Part shown: positions 54,591-63,950 of the stretch, piece after piece
How positions within the stretch are numbered: the stretch's first letter is position 1
Layout of the letters: every line of letters begins with the position of its first letter
Assembly: GCA_021108035.1 (NCBI GenBank)
Contig: JAIORQ010000050.1
Coordinates: 31,812-95,811, forward strand
Source of the DNA: Bacteroidales bacterium
GTDB taxonomy: Bacteria > Bacteroidota > Bacteroidia > Bacteroidales > JAADGE01
Length of the DNA stretch: 64,000 nt
Reading direction: 5' to 3'
The notes under the pieces: model-generated
Told to the model about the DNA's origin: nothing
The model's input: only the letters and a program-made list of their open reading frames with translations
The model's database searches: none
Made by a program: the position numbers and the translations under genes

Positions 54591-56375
54591 ATGAAATCAT
54601 TACATTCATTAAAAACAGCATTTATTATACTAATAATTTTGTTTTCTTTTGCAGGCTTTTCGCAAAACAACATTACAATAACCGATGAAGCATCTCACAA
54701 TGCAGATGAATCAGCTGTACTTGATGTTTATTCAACAACAAAAGGGATGTTAGTGCCGAGAATGACAACTTCTCAAATAAATGCTGTTTCAAACCCGGCA
54801 ACAGGTTTGTTGGTTTTTAACACTGAATTAAATTCATTTTATTTTTTCAGCGATACAAAAGGTTGGCAAAATTTATCAGATCCAACCGGAAGTATTTGGG
54901 GAGTGAATCAATCTACAGGAGATGTGTATTTAACTGATATACAAACGAATATAGGAATAGGTACTGACGAGCCCTTTAGTAAACTTGCAGTAGTTGCAAA
55001 CACCGGTGCAGATCCGGATAAACCGCTTTTTGAAATCCTTGACGAATTCGGAAAATCAATATTTTCTGTTACATCAGAAGGTGTGAGGATTTATGTTAAA
55101 GACATTGATTCCAAAGGTGTATCCGGAGGTTTTGCGGTAGGAAGATACGGAGCAGCAAAAGGAATGCCGGATACAACTTATTTAATGGTAACACCGGACA
55201 GCACACGAGTTTATACTCAAGAAGCCGGTAAAGGTGTTTCCGGAGGTTTTGCGGTAGGACGTTATGGTGCAGCAAAAGGACTTGCTGAAAATTATTTGCA
55301 TTTAACGGAAAATAATTACTTTATAGGACATAAAGCCGGAGAGTCAATGATCGGAGGTTTGTATAATACATTTTACGGGTTTGAGGCAGGTATTAATACA
55401 ACAACCGGAAGCCAAAATGTCTTTGTAGGATATAAATCAGGTCATTCAAATACAGACGGAGAAGGAAATATTTATCTCGGTAATTCTGCAGGGTTTTCAA
55501 ATATGTCATCAGGTAAAAATATTGCGATAGGGGATTCTGCATCATTCAGCCAAGACGGTGGTTGGGGGAATACAGTTGTAGGTTACAGAGCAGGATATGA
55601 AGGAACATTTTATAATAACAATACATACATAGGCGCAGGTGCAGGAAAATTTAATCCTAACAGCAATAATACATTTTTGGGAAACTCTGCCGGCGGATCT
55701 TCATTATGTACCGGCGAGCAAAATGTTTTTATCGGATTAGCAGTAGGTGTTTACAATCAGGGAGACCAAAATACTTTTATTGGTAACTACTCAGGCTCTA
55801 ATTCAACCGGTTCGGGAAATGTATTAATAGGCTACAGAGCAGGATATGATAATAATGAAAGTAATCGTTTGTATATTGATAACTCAAATACAATATGGCC
55901 ATTAATATTTGGTGATTTTTCTACACCCGAAGTGGTTATTAACGGCAATTCCGATGATAATACGAATAATATGAATTTTTATGTGTACGGACAAGCCGGA
56001 GGAAATGCTGCTTGGTGGAATGATAGTGATGAAAAATTGAAAAAAAATATTACTACAATACCAAATGCCTTAGATAAAGTTTTGCAATTAAGAGGTGTTA
56101 ATTTTGAATGGAAAGAACGCAGAGAGAATATTGAAGGATTACAAATGGGATTTATTGCACAGGAAGCAGAAATTGTTATTCCGGAAGTAGTAAATAATAC
56201 AAAAGGTAATTATGCTATGCAATATGCTCCAATAACAGCATTGTTGGTAGAATCTGTAAAAGAACAACAAGATATTATCAATAATCTTGAAAGCAGAATT
56301 AAAAAATTAGAAGAAGATAATAATGAATTAAAAGAAGAAATGATTAATTTAAGAAAATTAATTATAAATAAATAG
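54591..56375 (+). CDS. Exported tail-fibre-like protein with S74 chaperone domain, paralogue 2
   Basis: A 594-residue paralogue 40 nt downstream. Signal peptide (1-25, ending GFSQN), the same N-terminal domain, two rather than three KGVSGGFAVGRYGAAKG units, and a longer run of YadA-head-like repeats (QNVFVGYKSGHSN, GNIYLGNSAGFSN, NNTFLGNSAGGSS, QNTFIGNYSGSNS). The S74 domain has SDEKLKKNITTIPNAL and MGFIAQEAEIVIPEV and ends in a coiled coil. Differences in repeat number suggest unequal duplication after the pair arose. Confidence 0.85.
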   Translation: MKSLHSLKTAFIILIILFSFAGFSQNNITITDEASHNADESAVLDVYSTTKGMLVPRMTTSQINAVSNPATGLLVFNTELNSFYFFSDTKGWQNLSDPTGSIWGVNQSTGDVYLTDIQTNIGIGTDEPFSKLAVVANTGADPDKPLFEILDEFGKSIFSVTSEGVRIYVKDIDSKGVSGGFAVGRYGAAKGMPDTTYLMVTPDSTRVYTQEAGKGVSGGFAVGRYGAAKGLAENYLHLTENNYFIGHKAGESMIGGLYNTFYGFEAGINTTTGSQNVFVGYKSGHSNTDGEGNIYLGNSAGFSNMSSGKNIAIGDSASFSQDGGWGNTVVGYRAGYEGTFYNNNTYIGAGAGKFNPNSNNTFLGNSAGGSSLCTGEQNVFIGLAVGVYNQGDQNTFIGNYSGSNSTGSGNVLIGYRAGYDNNESNRLYIDNSNTIWPLIFGDFSTPEVVINGNSDDNTNNMNFYVYGQAGGNAAWWNDSDEKLKKNITTIPNALDKVLQLRGVNFEWKERRENIEGLQMGFIAQEAEIVIPEVVNNTKGNYAMQYAPITALLVESVKEQQDIINNLESRIKKLEEDNNELKEEMINLRKLIINK

Positions 56376-56416
56376 AATAATTTTAAAAAATATTGTTACA
56401 TCTAAAAACAAATAAA

Positions 56417-57487
56417 ATGAAAAAGCTAAAAATAACGTTAATAATGATGTTCACTTTTATTGCCGGTATAAGTTTAGCTCAAACCGGAATAACAATAAAT
56501 GCAGATGCAAAAATCAGCATTTCGGGTGATGCAATTATAAAAATTGCAGATTGTGATTTTATTAATAATTCATCTGAAAATCAATTTGGCGGGACATTTA
56601 TTTTTACCGGTACATCAAACCAACAAATAAGCGGAACTTCTGAAAGTGAATTTTCAATATTAGAAATAGATAACAGCAACAGAGTAAATCTGGGAAACAA
56701 TGTAATAATTCATGATGAATTAATTTTAAATCAAGGAGTAGTTGATATTCAGGACAATGATCTTACATTATCAGAAAATTCTGATGTTTCAGGAACATTT
56801 ACTTCCGGAAATATGATTAGTGCTGACGGTTCAGGATATTTTATCAGAGAGATCAGCACCGCCGGAACTTACTTTTTCCCGATAGGTGATTTAACATCAG
56901 GAGCCGATTACTCACCTGTTGAATTGAATTTTACTTCAGGAACATTTAATAATGCAAGTGTTTCTGTTAATTTGTCAAATAATATACATCCTGATAACCC
57001 AAGTACTACAGATTATTTAAACAGATACTGGATATTATCATCCTCCGGGATTTCCGGCTTTTCTTGCGATATGACTTTTGAATATGTCTCCGGTGATATT
57101 GTAGGAAATGAGGCAAATATAAGAGGTGCAATACGGAAGAATGAAGGATGGAGGAATTTAGGACAAGCTTCTTCTAACCAATTCTCAGGAATTTATTGGG
57201 CATTAGGAGAAGTTACAGGTGTTAATTCAGAATATGTTGAAATAAAGGACTTGATTAACAACAATCCTGAAGTTTTCTATTACAACGGAACTATTTTCAT
57301 TAATAATTTGAATGATATTAAAATAAAGAACATTGAGATATATAATGCTATTGGTCAATTAGTAAGTATTGAAAGCGTTAAGAACGAGGGACATGATGAA
57401 ATTCCGTTTTCTAATACAAAAGGATACTATTTATTAAAAATAAATACAAATAAATCATATTTCGTAAAACAAATCCTGGTGAATTAA
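56417..57487 (+). CDS. Type IX-secreted protein with C-terminal sorting domain
   Basis: A 356-residue protein. Start at ATG 56417 gives a signal peptide (MKKLKITLIMMFTFIAGISL, cleavage near AQT). The middle resembles a beta-solenoid-like region (ISGDAIIKIADCDF, NNVIIHDELILNQGVVDI) often seen in surface proteins. The final 75 residues fit the T9SS type A sorting domain: KNIEIYNAIGQLVS, then KGYYLLKINTNKSYFVKQIL. No catalytic motif was seen. It lies in the S74 group and may share their transcript; a terminator follows. Confidence 0.8.
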   Translation: MKKLKITLIMMFTFIAGISLAQTGITINADAKISISGDAIIKIADCDFINNSSENQFGGTFIFTGTSNQQISGTSESEFSILEIDNSNRVNLGNNVIIHDELILNQGVVDIQDNDLTLSENSDVSGTFTSGNMISADGSGYFIREISTAGTYFFPIGDLTSGADYSPVELNFTSGTFNNASVSVNLSNNIHPDNPSTTDYLNRYWILSSSGISGFSCDMTFEYVSGDIVGNEANIRGAIRKNEGWRNLGQASSNQFSGIYWALGEVTGVNSEYVEIKDLINNNPEVFYYNGTIFINNLNDIKIKNIEIYNAIGQLVSIESVKNEGHDEIPFSNTKGYYLLKINTNKSYFVKQILVN

Positions 57488-57507
57488 TTTTTATTAAAAA
57501 AAAATTT

Positions 57508-57541
57508 GCCGGAAACATAATAGTTTCCGGTTTTTTTTTAT
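57508..57541 (+). terminator. Intrinsic terminator after the T9SS protein gene
   Basis: CCGGAAAC (57509-57516) and GTTTCCGG (57523-57530) form a perfect 8-bp stem with a 6-nt loop followed by a long T-run. It ends the 53-57.5 kb transcription unit. Confidence 0.9.
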
Positions 57542-57718
57542 TTTTAACAAAATTTGCATAAGATTTGTACTAATGCAACTATTATATTGTTTTTGCGTCT
57601 GATTATTGTTTATATATGTTTTATACAGATATCTAACAATTTATAAATTCATTTTTTCAGTTACAAAAACTTTGCTAAAAAATAAAGTTTTATAAGATAA
57701 TAATATAAACTATTACAA

Positions 57719-60700
57719 ATGAAAAAGTTTATTATAATTTTTATAACAATACTTCTTCCTGTTATATCTTTTTCCCAAATTAATAAAGACGGTTTACCTT
57801 TTATAAAAAAATATACTGATAAAGACTACGGGGATGCCGGACAAATTTGGGCTATAGAACAAGATACCAGAGGTATAATGTATTTTGGCTGTAATTACGG
57901 TTTAAAAACATTTGACGGAAAAAAATGGAAAAGTTATAATAACCCAAACAGTACAATTCTTAAGTCTCTCGCTGTTGATGATAACGGATTGGTTTATTTC
58001 GGAGCAGAAAGTGATTTTGGTGTTATGTTACCGGATTCAACAGGTGAATTATCTTTTTATTCTCTTTTCTCTAATATTTTAGCCGGAATTAAACCTGATT
58101 TTACCTCTGTTTGGAAAACATTAATTGCCGGAGACAGAATATATTTTCAAAGTTTTGAAAAACTTTTCTATACTGATTTACCGATAAAAATTGATGCTTC
58201 GGAAAAACTTTTAAATATAATTCATCATATAAAACCGGAAAAGGAAATATTTCATTTGTCATTTTCTGTAAAAGATAATCTTTATATAAGAGAATGGGGA
58301 AAAGGTATAGGAATTGTTAAAAATGATCGAATTGAATTAATTCCGGAAGGAGAACAATTTGCTTTTTTAAGAGTTTATATTATGCTTCCGTATGACGAAA
58401 ACAGAATTCTGATAGGCACAAGAAGTTCCGGTTTTTATTTATATGATACAACAAAAAAAGAAAACGCAATAACTCCTTTTTACATTGAAAATCAAGACCT
58501 GATAAATAACAGTTCATTATATAACGGTGTACTTCTGCATGATGACACTTATGCTATAGGTACAGTAAATGACGGTGTTATTTTTTTAGATAAAAACGGA
58601 AAAATAACCGCACATTTTAATGAAAAAACAGGTTTCCTCAAACAGTTTGTCTTTTCAACTTACAGTAATTCAAATGATGTAAATTCACCGTTTTGGTTTT
58701 TTAACGGGGAAGACGGTATATATAAAGTCAATATTTCAAATCCTTTTAAGGAATGGAATAAATATACAGGATTAGAAACGGGATCTGTTTTAGATGCTGT
58801 GAGATTTAATGATGTTTTTTATGTAATTACCGGAAACGGAATATTTTATCTTCAAGAAAAAGATAACTCAGTAGAGTTCAAATTAATTGATGCAGTTTTA
58901 CAACCATGGGATCTTTTTGAGTTTAATATTCCCGGAACAAATATAAAAAAGCTGTTGCTGGGCAGTGCAAATGGTGTATTTGAAATTAAAGATTCAGAAA
59001 TTGTTCAAATTGCAGAAATTCAACATGCATATAAATTATATCAATCGAAAAGAAATCCTCAAGAACTTTATGTTGGTAACAGTGAAGGATTAAATCTCCT
59101 TACATATAAAAATAGTATTTGGCTCAATGAGGGTAAACAAAAAAACATATTTAATCCTGTCCGCAGTATTTTTGAAAATGAAAATTTCATTGCAGTAGGT
59201 GCAAATTCGGGTGTTTCTGTATTTCATGATTTCAGAGACAGTGCTATAACAATATTAGATTCTTTAAGAGGCCTGCCATTAGAAGCTTTGGATTATTTTA
59301 TTACACAATATAACGAAAAAACATTAATTGCTGCCGGAGCCGGTTTATATACTGTTAATTTTGAAGATACAACCGCAGTACCCTTATATGATTTCGGAAA
59401 GCAATATACCGATAAAAAGAGGGGAGTTTACAGTTTCTTTGAGAACGATGATTCCTATTGGTTATCTGTATATGAAACAAATACAGATAATGCAAATCAT
59501 AAATTAATAAGATTTATCGGTAAAGAAAAATTAGAAAAAGACACTGTCTTTTCAAAAATATTACCTCAAAAAACAACATATGTAATTTATCCTGACGGAA
59601 ACTATATATGGGTAGGAAATGAAAAAGGCTTGTTTAAATTTGATAAATCTGTTGATAAAGACTATTCTGTTAAATTTAACACACTAATTTCAAAAGTTAC
59701 AACTACCGGAGATTCATTATTATTTGCCGGAAATAATTATTCGGTTGAAGATAATATAACAAGCATCAGCTTAATGCAGCAAAAAGAAAAATTACCTGTC
59801 TTAAAGTATAAAAAAAATAAAATAATTTTTGAATGGGCAGCTCCTTTTTTTGAAAAAGAAGAAGAAATTAAATACAGTTACAGATTGTTGGGTGAAACAG
59901 AAAAATGGTCAAAATGGAAAAAAAAGAGTGATACAAGATATACTAATTTGTTTGAAGGCGAATATACTTTTGAAGTAAAAGCAATAAATATATATAATAC
60001 TGAAAGCACAGTTGCTCGATACAGTTTCACAATTTTACCCCCATGGTACAGAACTTATTGGGCTTATTTAATTTTTGTAGTTGTAGGGATTTTTATAATA
60101 ATAATAATAATTAAATTATACACAAAAAAATTAAAAAGAGAAAACGAAAAACTTGAACTTACAGTAAAAGAAAGAACCGCGGAAATAAGAATGCAAAACG
60201 AAGAAATAACAGCCCAAAGAGACGAAATTCAAGTTCAAAAAGAAGAGGTTGAAAAATCGAAAGACAAAATCGAAAGACAACAAAAAAACATAATGGACAG
60301 CATCCATTATGCAAGCAGAATTCAAGAAGCAGTTCTTCCGCCTGATGAATATTTACAGAACATTCTCGGTGATCATTTTGTTTTATTTAAACCGAGAGAT
60401 ATTGTAAGTGGTGATTTCTATTGGGCAACTCAAAGAGGAAACAAAACGGTAATTGTTGCTGCGGATTGTACCGGTCATGGTGTTCCGGGTGCATTTATGA
60501 GTATGCTGGGAATATCATTTTTAAATGAAATTGTTAACAAAGAAGAGATACTGCAAGCAAATATTATTTTAAATCGATTAAGAGAAAATGTAAAAAGATC
60601 ATTAAGGCAAACAGGTAAAGAGAATGAAGCCAAAGACGGAATGGACGTAGCTATTTGTATTATTGATATGGATGAAATGAAACTTCAGTTTGCAGGAGCC

Positions 60701-61060
60701 TATAATCCTCTTTATTTGTTAAGAGCAGGTGAAATTGAAAAAGTTAAAGCCGACAGAATGCCGATAGGTATCTATCTGAGAGAAAAAGAATCATTTGCAA
60801 ATAATATTGTTGATATTCAGAAAGGTGATTACATATATATATTCTCTGACGGATATGTTGATCAATTCGGCGGCCCTACTGACAACAAAATAAAATCAGC
60901 GAAATTTAAAAGTCTTCTCTTAGAAAATCATAAAAAATCACCTGATGAACAAAAAGAAGCCTTAGTGAAATACCTTGAAGAATGGATGGCATATAAAGAT
61001 AACACAGGAAGAGTTTATAAACAAGTTGATGATATATTAATAATAGGTATTGAAATATAA
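57719..61060 (+). CDS. Transmembrane sensor with propeller, Y_Y_Y and SpoIIE phosphatase domain
   Basis: An 1113-residue protein. Signal peptide 1-19; a large periplasmic propeller region (about 25-690, two-component-regulator-propeller type, IWAIEQDTRGIMYFGCNYGL); a Y_Y_Y domain (about 695-770, FEWAAPFFEKEEEIKYSYRL); one transmembrane helix (about 782-800); a coiled coil (about 805-870); and a cytoplasmic SpoIIE PP2C-like domain with DIVSGDFYWA, ADCTGHGVPGAFMSMLG and FSDGYVDQFGG, keeping the metal-binding aspartates. It should dephosphorylate a regulatory protein in response to an extracellular signal. The SiaC homologue at 20.4 kb is a candidate substrate. Confidence 0.92.
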   Translation: MKKFIIIFITILLPVISFSQINKDGLPFIKKYTDKDYGDAGQIWAIEQDTRGIMYFGCNYGLKTFDGKKWKSYNNPNSTILKSLAVDDNGLVYFGAESDFGVMLPDSTGELSFYSLFSNILAGIKPDFTSVWKTLIAGDRIYFQSFEKLFYTDLPIKIDASEKLLNIIHHIKPEKEIFHLSFSVKDNLYIREWGKGIGIVKNDRIELIPEGEQFAFLRVYIMLPYDENRILIGTRSSGFYLYDTTKKENAITPFYIENQDLINNSSLYNGVLLHDDTYAIGTVNDGVIFLDKNGKITAHFNEKTGFLKQFVFSTYSNSNDVNSPFWFFNGEDGIYKVNISNPFKEWNKYTGLETGSVLDAVRFNDVFYVITGNGIFYLQEKDNSVEFKLIDAVLQPWDLFEFNIPGTNIKKLLLGSANGVFEIKDSEIVQIAEIQHAYKLYQSKRNPQELYVGNSEGLNLLTYKNSIWLNEGKQKNIFNPVRSIFENENFIAVGANSGVSVFHDFRDSAITILDSLRGLPLEALDYFITQYNEKTLIAAGAGLYTVNFEDTTAVPLYDFGKQYTDKKRGVYSFFENDDSYWLSVYETNTDNANHKLIRFIGKEKLEKDTVFSKILPQKTTYVIYPDGNYIWVGNEKGLFKFDKSVDKDYSVKFNTLISKVTTTGDSLLFAGNNYSVEDNITSISLMQQKEKLPVLKYKKNKIIFEWAAPFFEKEEEIKYSYRLLGETEKWSKWKKKSDTRYTNLFEGEYTFEVKAINIYNTESTVARYSFTILPPWYRTYWAYLIFVVVGIFIIIIIIKLYTKKLKRENEKLELTVKERTAEIRMQNEEITAQRDEIQVQKEEVEKSKDKIERQQKNIMDSIHYASRIQEAVLPPDEYLQNILGDHFVLFKPRDIVSGDFYWATQRGNKTVIVAADCTGHGVPGAFMSMLGISFLNEIVNKEEILQANIILNRLRENVKRSLRQTGKENEAKDGMDVAICIIDMDEMKLQFAGAYNPLYLLRAGEIEKVKADRMPIGIYLREKESFANNIVDIQKGDYIYIFSDGYVDQFGGPTDNKIKSAKFKSLLLENHKKSPDEQKEALVKYLEEWMAYKDNTGRVYKQVDDILIIGIEI

Positions 61061-61073
61061 ATTCATGAAACTA

Positions 61074-61189
61074 CTCCGAAAAGGTGCAAAGCAACTGATT
61101 CTGCAAAAATTCAAAAACACAGCAGGCTTATTATCAACCAATTAAAAAAGTTGTTATGCCCCTTTTTTGTAAAATATTACTTTTCGGAG
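61074..61189. repeat. Palindromic dispersed element A, copy 2
   Basis: A 116-bp element. AAAAGGTGCAAAGCAACT (61079-61096) is identical to 6361-6378, and AATTAAAAAAGTTG with ATGC.CCTTTT also recurs. The outer arms here are CTCCGAAAAG (61074) and CTTTTCGGAG (ending 61189), unlike copy 1 (TTCTGTTTAAA), yet they are again complementary. It follows the SpoIIE gene by 14 bp. Confidence 0.75.
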
Positions 61190-61248
61190 CGGACTCATTC
61201 GTACGATTTTAAAATTAAATAAGGTATAAAAACAAATCAATAAACTTT

Positions 61249-61275
61249 ACCTTCTTGAAAAAGAGGGTTTTTTAT
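61249..61275 (+). terminator. Probable intrinsic terminator between SpoIIE and TetR genes
   Basis: ACCTTCTT (61249-61256) pairs with AAGAGGGT (61261-61268; one G-U) closing a GAAA tetraloop and followed by six T and more T-rich DNA. Confidence 0.75.
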
Positions 61276-61337
61276 TTTATAAAAAATAATTGTACCTTTC
61301 GACGAAAATGTTAAAATAGTCTGATAATTTAAAGAAT

Positions 61338-61928
61338 ATGATTATTTCTAAAAAGCACAGGGCAAAAAGAGATTATATTGTTTCCGTAGCTCGTGATGTG
61401 TTTAAAAAATTCGGTTATAAAAAAACAACAATGAATGATGTAGCAAAAGCAGCTGGTAAAGGGAAAAGTTCTATTTACTATTATTTTGAAAGTAAAAATG
61501 CAATTTTTAAAACTGTAATTTTATCAGAAGCAATAATATACAGAAATAAAGTTCTGGATTCTATTTCTAATGCAGACAATCCTCTTGAGAAGTTAAAAAG
61601 TTATATTATGATAAGATTACAAACCGACAGGATCTTATCAAATTTTCACAGAGCTATTAATGATCCCTACCTAAAACATATTAAGTTTGTTAAAAAGCTG
61701 AAAGACTTGTACGACAGAGAAGAATTCAGTATTTTCAGAAGCATACTGGAAGACGGTGAAAATAAAGCTTACTTTGAAGTATATAACATCAGACATGCCG
61801 CAGTAGGGATAGTTAATGCAATGAGAGGTATTGAATCTACATTATTGCTTAATCCGGAAGATCCGCAATTGGAAGCAAAAGTTGAAAATATATTAAATAT
61901 TGTTTTGTACGGAATTGTTAAACGATAG
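61338..61928 (+). CDS. TetR-family transcriptional regulator
   Basis: A 196-residue regulator. The N-terminal helix-turn-helix is typical: IVSVARDVFKKFGYKKTTMN followed by DVAKAAGKGKSSIYYYFESK. The C-terminal 140 residues are helical and would bind an unknown ligand; some resemblance is seen to TetR_C regulators of fatty-acid or envelope genes, but no target can be named. Neighbours (SpoIIE sensor upstream, convergent asnS) give no clue. A TACCTTTC at 61293-61300 could be a degraded -7 element. Confidence 0.88.
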   Translation: MIISKKHRAKRDYIVSVARDVFKKFGYKKTTMNDVAKAAGKGKSSIYYYFESKNAIFKTVILSEAIIYRNKVLDSISNADNPLEKLKSYIMIRLQTDRILSNFHRAINDPYLKHIKFVKKLKDLYDREEFSIFRSILEDGENKAYFEVYNIRHAAVGIVNAMRGIESTLLLNPEDPQLEAKVENILNIVLYGIVKR

Positions 61929-61953
61929 ATCAAAACGGCAAAAAATTCAGCCT

Positions 61954-63471
61954 TTACGGATGTAACCTGCCGTATAATCTCGGAAACGGTATGGTTTCTC
62001 TAATATGTTGCGTTCCGCATATCCAAGCAACTGTCCTTTCAAGTCCGAGACCAAAACCGGCATGTGGTACTGAACCGTATTTTCTTAAATCTAAATACCA
62101 TTCAAAAGCAGACATAGGTAAATTGTGTTCCCGTATTTTTTCAATCAATAAATTCAAATCAGTTTCTCTTTCACCGCCGCCTACAATCTCACCGTAACCT
62201 TCCGGAGCAAGAACATCAACACCTTTAGCCATTTCCGGACTGTCCTTATCTCTTTTCATATAGAATGCTTTGATCTTATGCGGCCAATTATAGACCATTA
62301 CAGGCACATCAAACATTCTTGTAATGGCTGTTTCATCTGATCCGCCGAAATCATTTCCGTATTTAAAATTCTTGGCAGATTCTATCCATTGAGGTATGTT
62401 TTTTTCTTTCTTTTCAAGATCAGATATTTCATTTTTAAGTTGGTCAATCTTGCTTTGTAAAAAGTTTCGTTTTCCTTTTTTTACACCTGATGCTATTTCA
62501 ACCTCTCTTTTTTTAATACCTGTTTTATTCTCTGTAATTTGTTGTTTTACTTCTGCCAGATTTTCTTCAAGAACTTCAATAGTTGTCTTCCCGTTGATTT
62601 TTTTCTTTCCTGTTATAATATCTGCAGCTTCATCATAGGTTAATCTGGCAAAGTTTTTAGTTTTAATAGTTTCAAAAACCGTTGTATCCCTTTCTAAAAT
62701 AACAAGTTCATCTTTGCAATATTCAAGAACATCTGCAATTATATATTTTAAAAAACTTTCTATCAAATCCATGTTCATTTCATTGTTATAGAAAGCCATT
62801 TCAGGCTCTATCATCCAAAATTCCGATAAATGTCTTCTTGTTTTAGATTTCTCTGCTCTGAAAGTAGGTCCGAATGTATATATCTTTCCCATTGCCATTG
62901 CCATAGCTTCACCGTACAACTGCCCGGTTTGTGCTAAATAGGCATCCTGATCATAAAATTTTGATGAGAATAAAGTTGTTGAACCCTCAGCCGCATTTCC
63001 GGTGAAAATAGGAGAGTCGGTTTGTACAAATCCTTCTTTTTGAAAAAAATTGTTGATCGCAAAAATAATCCTGTTCCTGACTTTTAAAATTGCCCATTGC
63101 TTTTTTGATCGAAGCCATAAATGCCTGTTATCCATCAAAAATTCAACACCGTGTTCTTTATTTGTGATCGGATAATCAACAGATTCGCCAATTACTGTAA
63201 TATCATTAACATGTAATTCATAACCGCCGATTTGCTTTTCATCTTTTATGATGCTGCCGGATAATTGAACAGAAGTCTCTTGAGATAAACCTTTTGCAAT
63301 ATTAAATACGTCTTCACTAACATCTTCACTGTTAACAATGCATTGAGCATAGCCGCTGCCGTCTCTTAAAATTATAAATTCTAATCCTTTTCCGCTTCTT
63401 TTATTCATTACCCAGCCTTGGGTTTCAACGGTTTTATCTATGTTGTTTTTAAAGTCTTTAATTTGTATCAT
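61954..63471 (-). CDS. asnS: Asparaginyl-tRNA synthetase with coiled-coil insertion
   Basis: A 505-residue class IIb synthetase. An OB-fold anticodon domain (about 1-110, VETQGWVMNKRSGKGLEFII in part) precedes the catalytic domain with FTGNAAEGSTTLF, FRAEKSKTRRHLSEFWMIEP (motif 2) and GFGLGLERTVAWICG (motif 3). Between motifs 2 and 3, about 75 residues (roughly 285-365) form a charged helical insert (VLEENLAEVKQQITENKTGI, KIDQLKNEISDLEKKEKN) absent from typical bacterial AsnRS of about 430-465 residues. The ATG at 63471 is preferred to one 12 codons upstream. Confidence 0.95.
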   Translation of the reverse strand: MIQIKDFKNNIDKTVETQGWVMNKRSGKGLEFIILRDGSGYAQCIVNSEDVSEDVFNIAKGLSQETSVQLSGSIIKDEKQIGGYELHVNDITVIGESVDYPITNKEHGVEFLMDNRHLWLRSKKQWAILKVRNRIIFAINNFFQKEGFVQTDSPIFTGNAAEGSTTLFSSKFYDQDAYLAQTGQLYGEAMAMAMGKIYTFGPTFRAEKSKTRRHLSEFWMIEPEMAFYNNEMNMDLIESFLKYIIADVLEYCKDELVILERDTTVFETIKTKNFARLTYDEAADIITGKKKINGKTTIEVLEENLAEVKQQITENKTGIKKREVEIASGVKKGKRNFLQSKIDQLKNEISDLEKKEKNIPQWIESAKNFKYGNDFGGSDETAITRMFDVPVMVYNWPHKIKAFYMKRDKDSPEMAKGVDVLAPEGYGEIVGGGERETDLNLLIEKIREHNLPMSAFEWYLDLRKYGSVPHAGFGLGLERTVAWICGTQHIRETIPFPRLYGRLHP

Positions 63472-63556
63472 TGTATCTTCTTGAATTTTTCGAAATTGAA
63501 AAAGCAAAAGTAATTATTATTCTTTATTTTCCTCAATTTCATTTATGTCACTTATA

Positions 63557-63812
63557 ACCTAATTTTATTTCTGCTTTTATCAAATTGCTCTTGACTCATT
63601 AATTTTACTTTCCTTAATTCAACTGTACGATAATTTCGGACACTTCATTAAAAACTTCTTTTTTAAGTTTGTTAATACCTTCTCGGATTATTGTTGCCGG
63701 TAAGTGTTTCAATTATATCTATAACTGAAAAATACCGGTTTTCAGATTCATTATCCCAATGAACTCGTATTTTTTTTGATTCAAACAGTTTTATTGAAGT
63801 TTCTTTTGGCAT
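63557..63812 (-). pseudogene. Decayed BRO-N/DinD-like gene
   Basis: From the ATG at 63812, 47 codons read KLFESKKIRVHWDNESENRY and then FSVIDIIETLTGNNNPRRY, matching the start of Bacteroidota BRO-N/DinD-type (phage antirepressor-like) proteins, which normally continue PR.YW..LK. A stop at 63672-63674 cuts the frame; a shifted frame continues NKLKKEVF and NEVSEIIVQLN, and a short MSQEQFDKSRNK piece follows. The rest of the usual 250-300 residues is gone, so this is a pseudogene. Confidence 0.6.
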
Positions 63813-63950
63813 TTCTTTTATTCTTTAATAAGGAAATGAGATTTTAAATATTATTTAATGTGTATTTTACGGTCTTTTCATATAATCTTTGATCTGTATC
63901 ATTTCAATAATCTTGTTAATTTTATTGTTTTGTTTTGGCAACGTGGGTAG

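Noticed and set aside
52964..56375. The S74/tail-fibre genes as part of a prophage.
   Set aside because: Both proteins have signal peptides, no phage structural or lysis genes are near, and a T9SS cargo gene follows.
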